Shown here: positions 20,535 through 32,335 of the stretch, in pieces
Numbering within the stretch: the stretch's first letter is position 1
Layout: each line of letters begins with the position of its first letter
The notes under the pieces: model-generated
The model's input: only the letters and a program-made list of their open reading frames with translations
Database searches by the model: none
What the model was told of the DNA's origin: nothing
Assembly (NCBI GenBank): GCA_012934845.2
Contig: WNNJ02002007.1
Location: forward strand, 1-64,000
Direction: 5' to 3'
From: Pomphorhynchus laevis
Taxonomy: Eukaryota; Acanthocephala; Palaeacanthocephala; Echinorhynchida; Pomphorhynchidae
DNA length: 64,000 nt
Made by a program: the position numbers and the translations under genes

Positions 20535-23500
20535 GCTTATTAGTTAGCAATCAAACTATATCAGATTTAACGATAATACATGCTAACGAAAGTACATACA
20601 TAAAAGTTGAATTTAAAGATTGATTCTGGTAAATCAATTAGTCTTGGAATTTTGTACCAAATAAAAATTGAATTAAATATTTCATAGTTTTTTCATGCCT
20701 TATAATACTTTGATTTTTATCCTCCTTATATTTTTTACACTATATAAATCGCTTCAATTCTGAAAGTGGCACTGTATATTTGTAGACCTGTGATGTGGTC
20801 TATCTTACGAATTATTGTTCATATAGTATTAGGAGTAAGATAATTACGCGAGAGTAATACACGAAGCAAAAGAATGAAAAATATGTGTTACAATAATAAT
20901 TAATAAAATTTGATTAATAAAATTAAAATGTTATGTCATTTTTATAAAATTAGACAACAAAAATTTACATTTACTAATATTTAATGGATGTTATTAAAAC
21001 ATCGATTTGTGTATCTTAAATCATTCTTATTGGCAAAACAGTGTTTAATATTACAAATGAGTCTATACCAAAAACGATTAATTTATTAATTTTAATATTG
21101 CAATTAAAATCTATGCTAAAGACGATTCATTTAGTTATCGATTTTTATTGTTATTTTTGATGATATTTTAATGAATTTTGTTAAAATATTAAAGTATATG
21201 TTTAATGCAATAGAAATTGTTACATCGCATAATAATTAATAATTATAAATCATTAATAATTAATAATAATTGCAATCATCGACAATAATATTATTGTCGT
21301 CGAGCTGTAACTAAATGGCAATATTAAGCTAATGTTAGAATTAATAGTGTTAGTTTGTTAATACCAATAGAAATTTTTAATAACTTTGAAAATATTCTTT
21401 TGTTGCAAAATTACCTGAACAGTGATTTATTCTCTAAGCTCACTCATTATCTAAGATACTTGTAATATTTAATCAATAACACAATTTCCAAATATATGTG
21501 TGCTTTATGAAAAAATATTGCAAAATAGTTTGAGCTGACCTTGTACAAAATTCGCAAAGTATCTATTTACGAAAACGAAGTCGCGAAAGAAATTTGTAGT
21601 TAAATAACAATTTATGCATTCACTTGATGACTGTATTTGATGCATAATTCAATATTTTATGTATCAATAATTTTGTCATTCGTTTAAGTGACTTTAGTAA
21701 TAAATCCGACACAGCGTCAAGCGCAATTCATTCGTAAAATTATAATGTTACAAATAAAACATTTCATTTGTTTTTAAAGTATCTAATATATCTGAAAATT
21801 AAATCTCGGAATTGGATTAAGTTCGAGATTTTGTTCAGATTTAAAAAATTTTACATTGCATTTCTGATGATGCTATCAGCAGCTAGCCATGTGCAAAGAT
21901 ATCAAACAGATACTTAAATTAAATATATTATGTTAAATGAGTTATTATAAAATAATATTTTTGCTATTACAATCATGAGTGAGGTATTCATTATATAAGC
22001 TATGTCGCTTCTCTGTGTTAGTTTAATAAATACTAATTTTATTTTTAGATTTTATTTAAAAATTATAGTCAAAATATGTGGTATAAATGCTTAATTCTCA
22101 CAAATTTTAAATGATTTGTAAAATTAATATTTAACAAATTAAAATTAAAATTCAATGTCTCGTATTCAAGTCATTCATGTCAAATTAACACGAGATAAAA
22201 ACAATTTTCAGTTCGAAAAAAATCGATAGAGAAAACTCCTTATATCATTGTAATAAGAACGAAATATTTTTTAATGATTATTTATTTTTATTATTTAAAT
22301 TAGAGTTTTAAATTAATGTTTTATAACTTATAATCTATAAAAATATGCCGTTAGTTTCTTAAGAAATGGTCTGAAGTCCTCGAGATTATTAAGTTTAATT
22401 AATAAACTAAATTTATAATACATTTATAGTCGTTAAATAGTAACTCAATCAGTTATTATACTAGGACTTAATTATCGAACATGAGTCCCAGCTAGCACAC
22501 ATACATATTGCTTAATGACAATTTTATTAATTTACGTTTCTTATAAACTCGTTATATCATTGTTGTTAAGAACGGAATATTTTTAGTAATTTATATTATT
22601 TAAATTAACGAATTATATTAATGTTTTAATGTTTTATATAAATGTTTTAATATAATTAATAATTATATAAATTATTATATAAATTTATATAATAAATTAA
22701 ATAATAATATATAAATTAAATATAAAATTAAATAATGTAAAAAATTAATTTATTAATTTTTTTAATTAATTTAAAATAATTAATTTATATAATTAATATA
22801 AATAAAATAATTTATATTATTAATATAAATTAATATATAAGTTAAATATATTTTATATATTTTTATAAAATATAATTTATTTTTTTATTATTTTAATTAA
22901 TAAATGATTATTTGTTTTTATAATATATAAAAATATGCCATTTAATTATCGAACATGAGTTCCGGATAGCGTACATACATATTACATGAGAACATTTTAA
23001 TTAATTTACGTTTATTTAATAATATTAATAATAATATCGTTTCATATTTGTTATTTCATAACGCAGTAAATAAGAAAGAATAAAACATGCAAATTGTATT
23101 ATTAGTGACAAAATCGATTAAAAATGTTTTATTTTATTTCCAAGCTGAATTCAAAATTTATACCTCGTGTTTATTTATGATTAAATATTAGACTTGTATT
23201 ATTATAGATATTAGGATTTTAACAGTGATTTTATTGGATATAATAAACATTAAACTATGGATAAATAAAATATAAGATACGTAGACTCAGTTAGCTGATC
23301 TCACTTAAACAATTACACTCAAAAACAAATTATTATTTAATAAATCATGAAAATAAATATAAAAGTATACATATGTTAAGCAAGAAAGCAAAATAAGCAG
23401 CGCGACATCGACGATGCACACATAAGCGAAACTTGTGTGATCCAATAAACTCTTACTGAACAAAATTTATAATTAAATTTGATTTATATGAACAACCGAA

Positions 23501-24540
23501 TTTTCAGGACTTGAACTGCATTCAAATAATTACCATATTAAAATGAAATATAAGAAAAATTGCAGCAAACTATTCCCCTTATTTGAAAGACACACGTTTA
23601 AGTACTAAATGTAAATGCTATTAAAACATTTGAATTAGAAGTGTGAAATTAATTCGTTATGTATCTTTGCCTATTTATCCCCACTTTGTAGGTTATTCGG
23701 ATATAATCTATTAAACCCCAGGGGAAATAAACTAGAATAACGGAAATTTCTATAATAAAAATTAAAACTTAATTGGATATAAACTTATAATTGGATAAAG
23801 AAATATTGCAATGAGGAAATACTTACCCACTTTTACTTCATCAACTCACTTTACTTCTGTTTTATGCACTTTACACACTTTAACCCCCTTTATTCCCTCT
23901 ATCTTCAATCGAAAAATTATAAATTTTATATATTCTAATAATTTTCAATAACAGCGAGTTTCGATATAGAAGGTGTAAATTAAAAATGATGTAAATTGTG
24001 TTAAAAAGCGGTAAATGGGATTAAAGAGGGCAAAAGGGGTAAACACGTTTAAAAGAAATAAATGAAAGTGTGATTTGATAAATTAGGTAAAAGGGGTATA
24101 GGGGATTAAAGGAATATTAATATATGACAAATACCGTGATAATTTATTCTGGGGAAAACATGCATTAACCGGTAATTCTAGATGCATAATGTGTATAAAT
24201 AATTTGGCAAATGCTACGACCATTGTATGATTCATATTGCTAGCCTTCTTATGGTGTGTATAACTTCATGTTAATGATAGAAAACAATCAACGATTTGAG
24301 ATGATTTAGGTGTTAAAAAACCGGATAATCCTTCGACTATTATTGGATACATAAGTGGATAGTCATTAAGGATCTATATCAAGTGTTTTATTTAACGAGT
24401 AAACATAACAGGCCACAATTTTTATATTGTTCGGTTACTAAGCATAGCGTTCTCGGTAAGCTTATGTGATGAATTAATTAAATTTTAGGCGATAGCTAAA
24501 ATTAGACCTATGTAAGGACGTCCTCGAGCCGGTTAATCAA
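20535..24540. other. Very AT-rich stretch, almost featureless
   Basis: Four kilobases with no gene I can support. The tract 22627-22915 is almost pure A and T. One isolated copy of the 22-base PLE family N terminal motif lies at 23278-23299. At 23820-24110 a pyrimidine-rich strip is followed by a purine-rich strip with loosely complementary blocks. Nothing else stands out. Confidence 0.5.
23278..23299 (+). repeat. Isolated PLE family N terminal motif
   Basis: An exact copy of TACGTAGACTCAGTTAGCTG plus AT, otherwise found at the 3' end of family N elements. No RT or 3' UTR structure is attached, so it is either a very short insertion or a copy whose remainder has decayed. Confidence 0.6.
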
Positions 24541-24548
24541 ACGTATTA

Positions 24549-24764
24549 ATGACATTTATTAACGTCAAAGTGCTGAATGCTTCACATAGAATAACATTAT
24601 CAAAATTAAGATATCAAGTCGAAATTGGAAAAAATATAAAAGAGATTGTCATCCTTAGAAATCAAATAGAAGTAAACGTTAAAGTTTATTCAATCGAAGT
24701 TCAATTGGTTCCTCAGACTAGTCACAAGCTTTATCAATTAGCTGAAGATGCTATGTTGAGGTAA
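24549..24764 (+). CDS. Doubtful 71-codon frame
   Basis: The translation (RITLSKLRYQVEIGKNIKEI, then VILRNQIEVNVKVYSIEVQL) alternates like beta strands, and the frame ends at an AGGTAATC that could be a donor. A TTTTAGGCG acceptor-like site lies 60 bases upstream, but stops separate it from the frame. Frames this long are expected by chance here, so I rate it as probably not a gene. Confidence 0.12.
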   Translation: MTFINVKVLNASHRITLSKLRYQVEIGKNIKEIVILRNQIEVNVKVYSIEVQLVPQTSHKLYQLAEDAMLR

Positions 24765-25129
24765 TCAAAAGAATCTAGGTGTAGCTCATACTCTATTACT
24801 CTATTGTTCCGAAATAGTGACGATGGATTATCTTTACGTTTTTGATTAGCTAAATGTTTTTAGCTTTCATAGTTTCGCGTTATATTGGAGATAGATCAAA
24901 CCTGATAGATTTAATCGTGTCTTGCAATTATCCCAACGTCTTCGGCAATTCTGCATTTTAACCATTTGAATGTTCATATAATTTTGCTTTAATTTCTTGA
25001 CGAGGGGCATCTGAATTTATAAACTACATTGGATCTGTCATGACTGGATTTTAGATTTGGTGTATAAACAAAAAATTTTAATGAAACTAATAGTTTAGGC
25101 TATATTTACTTCTATTGTATTTAATTAGT

Positions 25130-25195
25130 AAAGAGAGTGAATTAATTTTATAAAACGTCAAATTTTCGATAGCTAACTGCTATCATCCTCGGGAC
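25130..25195 (+). repeat. Short hairpin repeat, family H copy 3
   Basis: Reads GAGAGTGAATTAATTTTA, then GTCAAATTTTCGATAGC, a short loop and GCTATCATCCT. Same order of boxes as at 4660-4725 and 26360-26435. Confidence 0.55.
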
Positions 25196-25337
25196 AAAAT
25201 TATGAAAAATGTACAATGAAATCAAAATATCTAGTTTGTTCACGACGCAGCAAATCAAAATGTTCAAAATCCTTTCCAGAATCATGTTTACATGATTTCA
25301 ATTAAATTTGCAAAATGTAAGACGAAAGTCTTTCTTA

Positions 25338-25486
25338 ATAATTATTAGAGCTGGATCAAAGGAAAAAAGTAATTATTTTTAATATTTCCCTAACTGCTAT
25401 TAGCATCTTCAGAAAATTACTTCAGAAAATGTAATTTTCTGAAAATTAAAATTTTCTCTTTTCTTCCAGCTCCAATAATTCTTTAA
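25338..25486. mobile_element. Foldback element family F, copy 1 (rearranged)
   Basis: The left end is ATTATTAGAGCTGGATCAAA and the right end TCTTCCAGCTCCAATAATT, the inverted ends of family F. The left arm keeps the TATTAGCATCTTCAG segment; the right arm has lost most of its inner part. Confidence 0.6.
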
Positions 25487-25849
25487 AAGTTATCTCATTT
25501 AAGATATAATAAATATAAAATTAAAAGATACGCGTTCTTAAAAAAATACTTGGAAATTTATGCATATGTCTCTTAAACGGTTTTTATAAGGAAACATGGG
25601 TATGTCAATTTAAACATATGTCAAGCCTTCATCACTTAAAATGTATAACTAAAAAATGTGAGACTAAAAAGTAGAAAACGTTGAATCTACTTATTTAAAG
25701 TATTATAGTTAAAGCTATAATAAAAATATAAGTTTAATTAAATTTGAGAAATTTAAATAAAATTTAAATTATAAAATTTGATGGAAGGGTTATTATTAAA
25801 AATAATATTGGCAAAGACACTTTGATATTCCATGCAACTAAAATATGGA

Positions 25850-25935
25850 ATTATTGGAGCTGGATCAAAGAAAAGAGGAAATTTTTATTTGACATTTCGC
25901 TAACCTCTGCTAGAATCTTCAGCAGAGGAGAATAT
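25850..25935. mobile_element. Foldback element family F, half copy
   Basis: One arm only: ATTATTGGAGCTGGATCAAA, then TTTCGCTAACCTCTGCTAG and AATCTTCAGCAGAGG. It lies directly before the complete copy that starts near 25948. Confidence 0.6.
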
Positions 25936-25947
25936 CACTGATAACTA

Positions 25948-26112
25948 AATAATTATTGGAGCTGGATCAAAGGAAAGACGTAATTATTTTTGATATTTCG
26001 TTAACTACTGTTAGCATCTTCAGAAAATTACCTAGAGGATGCTAACAGTAGTTAGCGAAATATCAAAAATAATTTCTTCTTTCCTTTGCTCGAGTTTCAA
26101 TAATTATTTATC
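25948..26112. mobile_element. Foldback element family F, copy 2
   Basis: About 165 bases with arms of about 70 bases: TTATTGGAGCTGGATCAAAG at the left, ending CAATAATTATTT at the right. The minus strand of the left arm carries a hammerhead-like core (25993-26023): CTGAAGA, one extra base, GCTAAC, loop AGTA, GTTAAC, GAA, then ATATC. No coding capacity. Confidence 0.7.
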
Positions 26113-26189
26113 AATAATGGATCAGTATCAACAAATTAAAACGAAAGCCAATAAAAGCAAACGAGTCGAGTGATCGTCAGCAAGCATTA

Positions 26190-26310
26190 AAAGGCCCGTA
26201 ACGTGAAACGTAGGTATTTGATCAATAGCTGATGAGGTCCGGCAATACTTAAATGTAGCGTAGTGATGCTTTTTTACAAAAAAAATAAAAGCAACGTTTG
26301 TAGAGTCATC
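26190..26310 (+). mobile_element. SINE family S, decayed copy
   Basis: The body segments GTGAAACGTAGGTATTTGAT, ATAGCTGATGAGGTCC and TTAAATGTAGCGTAGTG match the family S body seen at 41620-41690. The tRNA-like head is not recognisable. Confidence 0.5.
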
Positions 26311-26359
26311 AAAAATTTCAATATTATAAATTGATTGTTCACTCATTTAATTATTTAAT

Positions 26360-26435
26360 TATTGAGGAGAGTGAAACTATTATTTTCATTAAAAGTCAAA
26401 TTTTCGATAGCTAGCTGCTATCATCCTAAGGACAA
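26360..26435 (+). repeat. Short hairpin repeat, family H copy 4
   Basis: GAGGAGAGTGAAACTATT, then GTCAAATTTTCGATAGC, loop, GCTATCATCC. The hairpin is GATAGC/GCTATC. Confidence 0.55.
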
Positions 26436-26529
26436 ATTATTATAATAAGATTTTCTTAAATACAAAAAACGACAGTATAATTAAATGACAAAAGAAGCAT
26501 TCATTAGTGTTGTATTGCTAATGAATTCG

Positions 26530-27788
26530 TTTAATCGTTTAAGTCAATCCAGCTCTTCTTCATGCTTCAAAGCCTCAAATCCATGGGGATCTGAGCCCCC
26601 CAACCGATCACACACGCCGCTTTACGATTGAACAACCCGGGGTCTTTCACACACCCCGAAGAATCAAATCGGTGCAGATTCTGCTGGGTAAGCGAGAGAC
26701 GAGGAGCTTAAGAAACCTTAGCATTTTCTCTAGGGGACGTCCTCTAGAAAAGAAGACTAATCCCGAGATCGCCCAAGTGCCCCAGAGGCGCACCTGGGTT
26801 TTCCTTGCAATGATAGATGCTGGGCGCGTTTCAGGGCCCACATAGCTCTCTTCAGGATACGTTTAAGTCTATCCAAGTCGGCACTCGCTGACCAGTTCAC
26901 CGCAACGGTGAACTTCAGGTATTTTACTCGACTTGTGAAGGTTAGGAGCGGTTCATAGAGAGTGCTAATCTCTTAAGCTTTTGCTTTGTTGCAGGGGTGC
27001 CATGAATGACGACCACCTGAGATTTCGCAGAGTTTAGAACAAGATTGGACTTGGGCAACTGGTTTTTTAGTCTTAGAAAGAAACGGCTGATGTCAGAGAC
27101 TACGTCCTTGCATCTGTGTCCAGAGAACAGGGCTGTTGTGCCATCAGCCTACACCACTAGACATTGTTCACGTTAAAATATTTTAAAGAGCACAACGGAG
27201 GCAGCAAAATATAAGATTGGAGAAATAGGAGAACCTTGAAGCACACCCGTAATAGGGTAGAACTGGCGCGCATCAGGGTCGTCTTCATAAAAGAATCGCT
27301 TGGTGTACAGCAGTATTTCCACCCTGTTAACAATTCTCGCAGGCAGCCCTAGGGACCTGAGAGAGGAGATAACAAAGGGAATGAAGATGTGGTCAAATGC
27401 AGCAGAAAAGTCAAGGAAAACAGCCACAGCAAGTTAATGACTATTATCCTGACAGAACTGATGCACTTCACCTATAGCTGAATGGACCGAGCGACCTTTG
27501 ACAAACCCATGGAAACCTGGTGGGATTAAATTACGCCTATTTAGATGATCGCGGATTTTACGCGCAAGCGCTTTTTCGTAAATCCAGACGAGGGAATTTT
27601 GAATCGAAATAGGTCGCAGGTCTTTAGGACAAGAGACTGGATTTTTCTTTAGTATAAAAACACGTCTACTAATGTTGATGCCGGTCACATAGGATGGGGT
27701 GGCTAATAGCATTTTGACGGCCACTTCTCTTCTCTGTTCGGATGTCAAGAGCTGACCGACACGAGAAGAGTGTGGAGCGACGGATTTA
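26530..27788 (-). mobile_element. APE-type LINE family A, copy 2 (5' truncated)
   Basis: Matches copy 1 (8400-9670) closely over its whole length, including the broken ADGTT motif region and the same stops between the RT blocks (27433 and 27172). The shared stops show that both copies descend from an already defective or quickly decayed source, or that one arose by segmental duplication. A small deletion is seen in the C-terminal part near 26950. It ends abruptly at 27788 within the RT, where copy 1 continues. Confidence 0.85.
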
Positions 27789-27789
27789 T

Positions 27790-28700
27790 TATAATCCCGA
27801 TAATAATTTTATAAATGTTCAATAATATTTTATAGTTTTATAAATGTTACCAAATAATATTTATACTACGTGATATAAATGCTACTATAGCGTTCAGTGG
27901 AATTTAGGAGTTTATAAGTTTGGCTATTAATAAAGTTGCTGTTATTTTGTTAATACTAGTCATAAAAATATTGGCACATCCTTAATTTTAAAAATTGAAT
28001 TAAAAATGTGAAATAAAGTGATAAAGAAATAAATTAAATTTGTTCATAGAAATACTGGTATGTAAAATTTCTATTTTGTAAATAAATTTCCATCTTTTAA
28101 TTTATTTATAACACAAAATGCGTAGCTTCAGCTAAGCGATCCTAATTATTTCATCAATTTAAGTATAATAGAACATATTTAACCACATTTCTATATGATT
28201 CATTCAGATAATTGAAACAAAAACTTGCATATCTTTATTTTGAGCTAACAAGTTATTAATTTCACGAGCTATTATTTATTATAAATTAATGTTTAAAATA
28301 TATAACTGCATATAGCGACATTACTTTACAACGTAGCCATGAAAAAAGTTTTATTTTATAATTTTAAGCAATAAAAAAGAAATTACAAAAAGCTCTTTGC
28401 AATTTTAAAGGTATTTAAAATTGCAAATAGGATTCTAACTCCTCCGGTGTGCTTAAGATAAAACGATAAGTTTATAAAATTAAGTTTAAAATAATAAATA
28501 ATAACTAAATTATTAATTTATATTTTAGATTCACTATTTGCAGTAAAAAAAAGTAAATTATTTAAAATAGCTTGAATAAATAATAACTAAATTATTAATT
28601 TATATTTTAGATTTAGCATTTGCAGTAGAAACTAAATAATTATAAATAATTATTAGGTCTTGATTTTTGGTGCAAGAAAGCGTTTTAAAAATTTTTTATT
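27790..28700. other. AT-rich stretch, nothing recognised
   Basis: No supported gene. A direct repeat of AATAATAACTAAATTATTAA with its flank TTATATTTTAGATT occurs twice (about 28490-28530 and 28575-28615). Confidence 0.5.
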
Positions 28701-28853
28701 TCAGAAAATGCACTGTAATGATACGTTTTTAATCTAGAAATATTTTTTTGGATAAATCTGTTAAAGTGCTAAATAGAAATATTTCGGATGGTGTGGAGCA
28801 GCTTCTTAAAGACTTTGCGTCATTTCCCCCTTTAAGAGGTGTAGATAGAAGAT

Positions 28854-29447
28854 TATACTAAGTTTTTTAAAATGTGGTTTTTTTAGATCAAGTTTTTATA
28901 TTTTTAAATAATGTATTAATAAAATGCACATGTGATTTTATCTACAAATTGAATTAAAATATAAATTTGTGTATGCGATCGTTTTTGCTCATGTGTTATG
29001 CCGACTGCTGTATGCTGCTCATTGTGTATCCACGTAATTCAATAAAGCATATTCGTTCAGAGAGTGTACTTTATAAAGCTAACAGGCTAGCACTGATATT
29101 AAAATCAATGTCCTACCTTGAAAGATTGAAAGTAATTGCGCTTTAGACCGTCAAGTAGACCCGCCAGTACATCGATATGTTTATGGTTTGGCAAATGTTT
29201 AATCAATCGAATCATCCTGTTCGAGGGTGTATTCATCTGCACTCATTAGATGTGCTATGAGGTCGTGGTCTGACCCTGCGAAGAGATAGGAAAGGAAATC
29301 AATCGAAATTTATACTAAGTTTTTAAAAATGTGCGTAATTTCTTCCAGATCAAGTTTTAATATTTTTAAAAATTGTATCAATAAAATGCACATGTGATTT
29401 TATCTACAAATTGAATTAAAATATAAATATATGCCTACAATCGTTTT
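28854..29447 (+). repeat. Direct repeat of ~130 bases, two copies
   Basis: The copies 28854-28986 and 29311-29447 share TATACTAAGTTTTT, AGATCAAGTTTTATATTTTT, and GCACATGTGATTTTATCTAC. They follow coding-like DNA in each case, so they are probably the 3' UTR of a LINE present twice. Confidence 0.6.
29105..29290 (+). pseudogene. CR1-type LINE C-terminal fragment
   Basis: The frame reads MSYLERLKVIAL, stop, TVK, stop, TRQYIDMFMVWQMFNQ and later GRGLTLRRD. This matches the conserved C-terminal box of CR1 proteins, RL..L.L..VE.R...ADM..VWK.L...LRGH, seen again at 61404-61784. Two or more stops interrupt it. Confidence 0.6.
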
Positions 29448-29789
29448 ACAATGTAGAATTAAAAATAAAAATTTAAAATTAAATATGAAAATTTGTCGTA
29501 AATTACTATACAATACTATCAAATTATTACTTAGCTAAAATATTTAAAGTCAAATAAAAAGCCGTTTATACTCGTCAGAACAAATTGTATTTTGAAATTA
29601 TATTCTTAATCATAATCGTATCTAAACCGACAATTTTAAACAATATTTGTTTATATGAGTTAAATTGTTTAATTTTTAATTTTATTTAAAAATAATTAAA
29701 ATTATTATTTTAGCACTTTAACAAAAAAAATATATTTATCCAAAAAAATATTTCTAGATTAAAAACGTATCATTACAGTGCATTTTGTT

Positions 29790-30900
29790 TAATAAAATAA
29801 TTTCAAAACGGTTAATGTTGATTCTGAAATCGCATTTAAATAATGCTGATTCATTGATGCTGATTAATTAAATAGACACAAAAGTTGATTGATGAAGCTC
29901 AAATACATTTCCGATAGTGATACTACCGAATGTGAAATAGCGATCGTCAAAAGCATTACATTAAACCTAAAAATAAGCTACTTTGAACATTTTTATGCAT
30001 GACATCGAAAAGCAAATTAATATATACATACAATAACACATAAATAGAGAGAAAGCAGTGCGAACCTGAGAAAAAGCGGCACAAAAATTGCAGCGACACT
30101 CGCAAACTACGAAGGGCGCAGATAAGCGTCGAACTTGTGAGTTTTAAAGCAGACTTTGGCTTTTTCTGTTAAAATATGTGAAATTCAAATTTCAACGATG
30201 AAAAAGTTGGATGCTAAAATTGTCACTCGGTATCGCTTTGAGATTATGCTTTTAACTGCTTTCAGCTGTTATTTACGTAGCAGACGCTGCTGTATTTGAC
30301 TCCGTGTATAGAAAAGCTGAAAAAAAAACAGTCATGTCATCATCACTTAGATATTTCTGTTGGATTTTTCAAAGCGAAATTGTAATGCAGGCTTGTCTTT
30401 TTGTAACTTATGGGTGCATATGTCGAGCGATATATCACACACATATAGAGAGAGACAGAAATATATAGAGATAGGGAGGATGTTGTTGCAGTATATTAGA
30501 ATGTTGCAATTTCATTGTTTTCTTCGTTGTGCTGACATAAATAACAATTTGCTGCTGCATTCGATGTAGTAAATACACCTCTATTTCACTTACTACAGCA
30601 TACATCACTGGGTGTGTGTATGTAAACAATTCACAGGGAGGCGAGCAAATAGTGGAAACATTTACAGAAAATAATCCTTCATTTGGATATTGATTTTTCT
30701 ACTGTAGAACATATTACGTTAGAATTAACAATATCCACAAAATTATTATAATTATATAGTATAATTATAATATATATTATATATTATAATATATATTATT
30801 ATATATAATATATAATATTTCAATATATATCAAAACATCCATAGAGAAGCAGCAATAATGGATCGATTGAAACAGATGTCATAAATTAATAGCTAATTAA
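29790..30900. other. Unassigned, mostly AT-rich
   Basis: No supported gene. The patch 30060-30150 (GCAGCGACACTCGCAAACTA, then AAGCGTCGAACTTGTGAG) resembles 23398-23450 (GCAGCGCGACATCGACGATG, then AAGCGAAACTTGTGTG), so it is a small dispersed repeat. At 30760-30830 lies a TATA-rich hairpin. Confidence 0.4.
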
Positions 30901-30904
30901 AAAT

Positions 30905-31036
30905 GGAAACCGAAACTCGAAAACAGTTATTATTATAAACAGTTATTGAACAACGTTTCGACAACTTGTCTTCGTCAGGCGGAACACTGAATAATAACTG
31001 TAAATAATACATTCGTGTTTCAGTTTCCATTCTATA
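30905..31036 (-). repeat. Hairpin repeat with hammerhead-like core
   Basis: Outer arms GGAAACCGAAACTCG and GTGTTTCAGTTTCC pair imperfectly, and AACAGTTATTATT pairs with AATAATAACTGT. On the minus strand the centre (30954-30978) has CTGACGA, an extra A, stem GAC/GTC around AAGTT, then GAA and ACGT. This matches the hammerhead core order but no stem I is evident, so cleavage is doubtful. It resembles the terminal region of Penelope elements. Confidence 0.45.
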
Positions 31037-31134
31037 ATAAGCTTTATATAGACAGTTAAGATTTTTAAAACATATAGACAATACAGGCATTTAAGCCTGT
31101 ATTAAATTCATTTCGTGTCAGAAATGAATTTTTT

Positions 31135-31250
31135 ACTGTCTTGGACAACTGAAGCGACCAGTGGGCACTTCATTATACTGATTAGTGTTAAGAAGTACTT
31201 TATCAGTACTTTTCTAAAGTGGTCGTCTAGAAGTGACATGAAGCATACAG
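31135..31250 (-). repeat. Dispersed repeat Q, copy 1
   Basis: The minus strand reads CATGTCACTTCTAGACGACC and later CCCACTGGTCGCTTCAGTTG. A relative lies on the plus strand at 40528-40620 (CATGTCACTTCTAGACGACC, then CACTGGCCGTTTCGGTTGAC). Nature unknown. Confidence 0.6.
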
Positions 31251-31469
31251 TTCGTAGATCAAGCTTATTTATAAAAACATTCACGTAGTTTAATTTCTGT
31301 TTATTTAAATTTTCAAATTAATCATGGAATGATCCTCAGCAGCCACTTCTTCCATACATATATATACCTAACAACTATTCTATGTGTATTCTTTAGTTTG
31401 AAATCACAAAGATCAATTGAAATTGGGACTGGTGATCATGCGATGGATTTTTATATTTTTATTGAAAAG

Positions 31470-31630
31470 TTGCTAGGTCACACAAGGCGACTTTCACATT
31501 GAAAACCAGCTACATAATCATTTCTTCATGATTTTTAATTCCATGAAAATGGAATTGAAAGTAGACCTAAAAGGTGGCCCATATAAATAGCTGGTTTTCA
31601 ATGCGAAAATCGCCTTGTGTGACCTAGCAA
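31470..31630. mobile_element. Foldback (MITE-like) element, 161 bp
   Basis: The ends are TTGCTAGGTCACACAAGGCG and its exact reverse complement; the arms are about 43 bases with three differences, extending through ATTGAAAACCAGCTA. The centre holds TCCATGAAAATGGA. A single decayed arm (TTGCTAGATTACAAAGTTGA) lies at about 31726-31770. I see no target-site duplication. Confidence 0.7.
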
Positions 31631-31844
31631 ATATTCTATATATATTTCACACAACCGGACTTGACTCGAACCTATAATGGTGGTGCACGGATGCGCTTGT
31701 AAGCAAACATTGTATAATCAATTTTGCTAGATTACAAAGTTGATTTTGCATTAGAAACCAGATACAGTATCATGCCTTCGTTACTTTCAGCTTAATACTC
31801 ATTGACTCACATCATACCATATTTTAGACTGAATTATTGTTATC

Positions 31845-32065
31845 GTTTCGTTCAATACTGCCGTGCAATGGCACACCCAGACTCTTAAGAAGGCTGTGCA
31901 CCTCAATGATTTTTTGAACACTATTTGCACTTTTATATTCGAACTTAGGTTCTTTCAATCGGTGGGTATACGCCTTTCCGACTAGGCTAACTATACAGTA
32001 CACTTAGAAATTCTTCAGTATATAAAACATTCAATGTAATGAATTTATGAAATCGTATTTTCCGA
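31845..32065 (-). mobile_element. tRNA-derived SINE family T, copy 1
   Basis: On the minus strand a tRNA-like head runs through TTAGCCTAGTCGGAAAGGCG (A box TAGCCTAGTCGG) to CCTAAGTTCGAATA (B box-like GTTCGAAT). The body ends with CTGGGTGTGCCATTGCACGG. A second copy follows at 32085-32335. The element would be transcribed by RNA polymerase III. Confidence 0.6.
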
Positions 32066-32084
32066 TGTTGACATATTGGTATTG

Positions 32085-32335
32085 TTTTGTCCGCTACTGC
32101 CGTGCAACAGTACACCCGGACTCAACAGAAGGATTTGTACCTTCTTTATTTGTATATATAAATAAAGTATGTCAGCCTATGCTTTACTTTTTACTTTGAA
32201 TGAATAAGAACCTAGGTTCGAAGAACCTATGTTATTCCAATCGTTTTGTTTACTCCTAACCATCCAGTACAGCTAAAAATTCTTCAGTATATGAAACATT
32301 TAATGTAATGAATTTCTGAAACCGCATTTTCCGAG
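32085..32335 (-). mobile_element. tRNA-derived SINE family T, copy 2
   Basis: Diverged relative of the copy at 31845-32065, in the same orientation: shared CATTAAATGTTTCATATACT and AGAATTTTTAGCTGTACTGG near the head, a GGTTCTTCGAACC box in place of the B box, and TGTACTGTTGCACGGCAGTA at the other end. Confidence 0.55.

Larger units (their letters stand above)
28705..29786. mobile_element. 1.1-kb unit flanked by ~70-bp inverted repeats
   Basis: The left end AAAATGCACTGTAATGATAC and continuing to GGATAAAT is repeated as an inverted copy at the right end (GTATCATTACAGTGCATTTT). The arms are nearly identical over about 55 bases and similar for about 15 more. Inside are two direct copies of a 130-base AT-rich segment and a CR1-type LINE fragment. 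I see no transposase and no clear target duplication, so this could be a DNA transposon derivative or an inverted duplication. Confidence 0.55.

Noticed and set aside
24549-24764. 71-codon frame as a host exon
   Set aside because: Protein-like beta pattern and a possible donor, but a stop separates it from the nearest acceptor and no family was recognised. Kept only as a very low-confidence entry.
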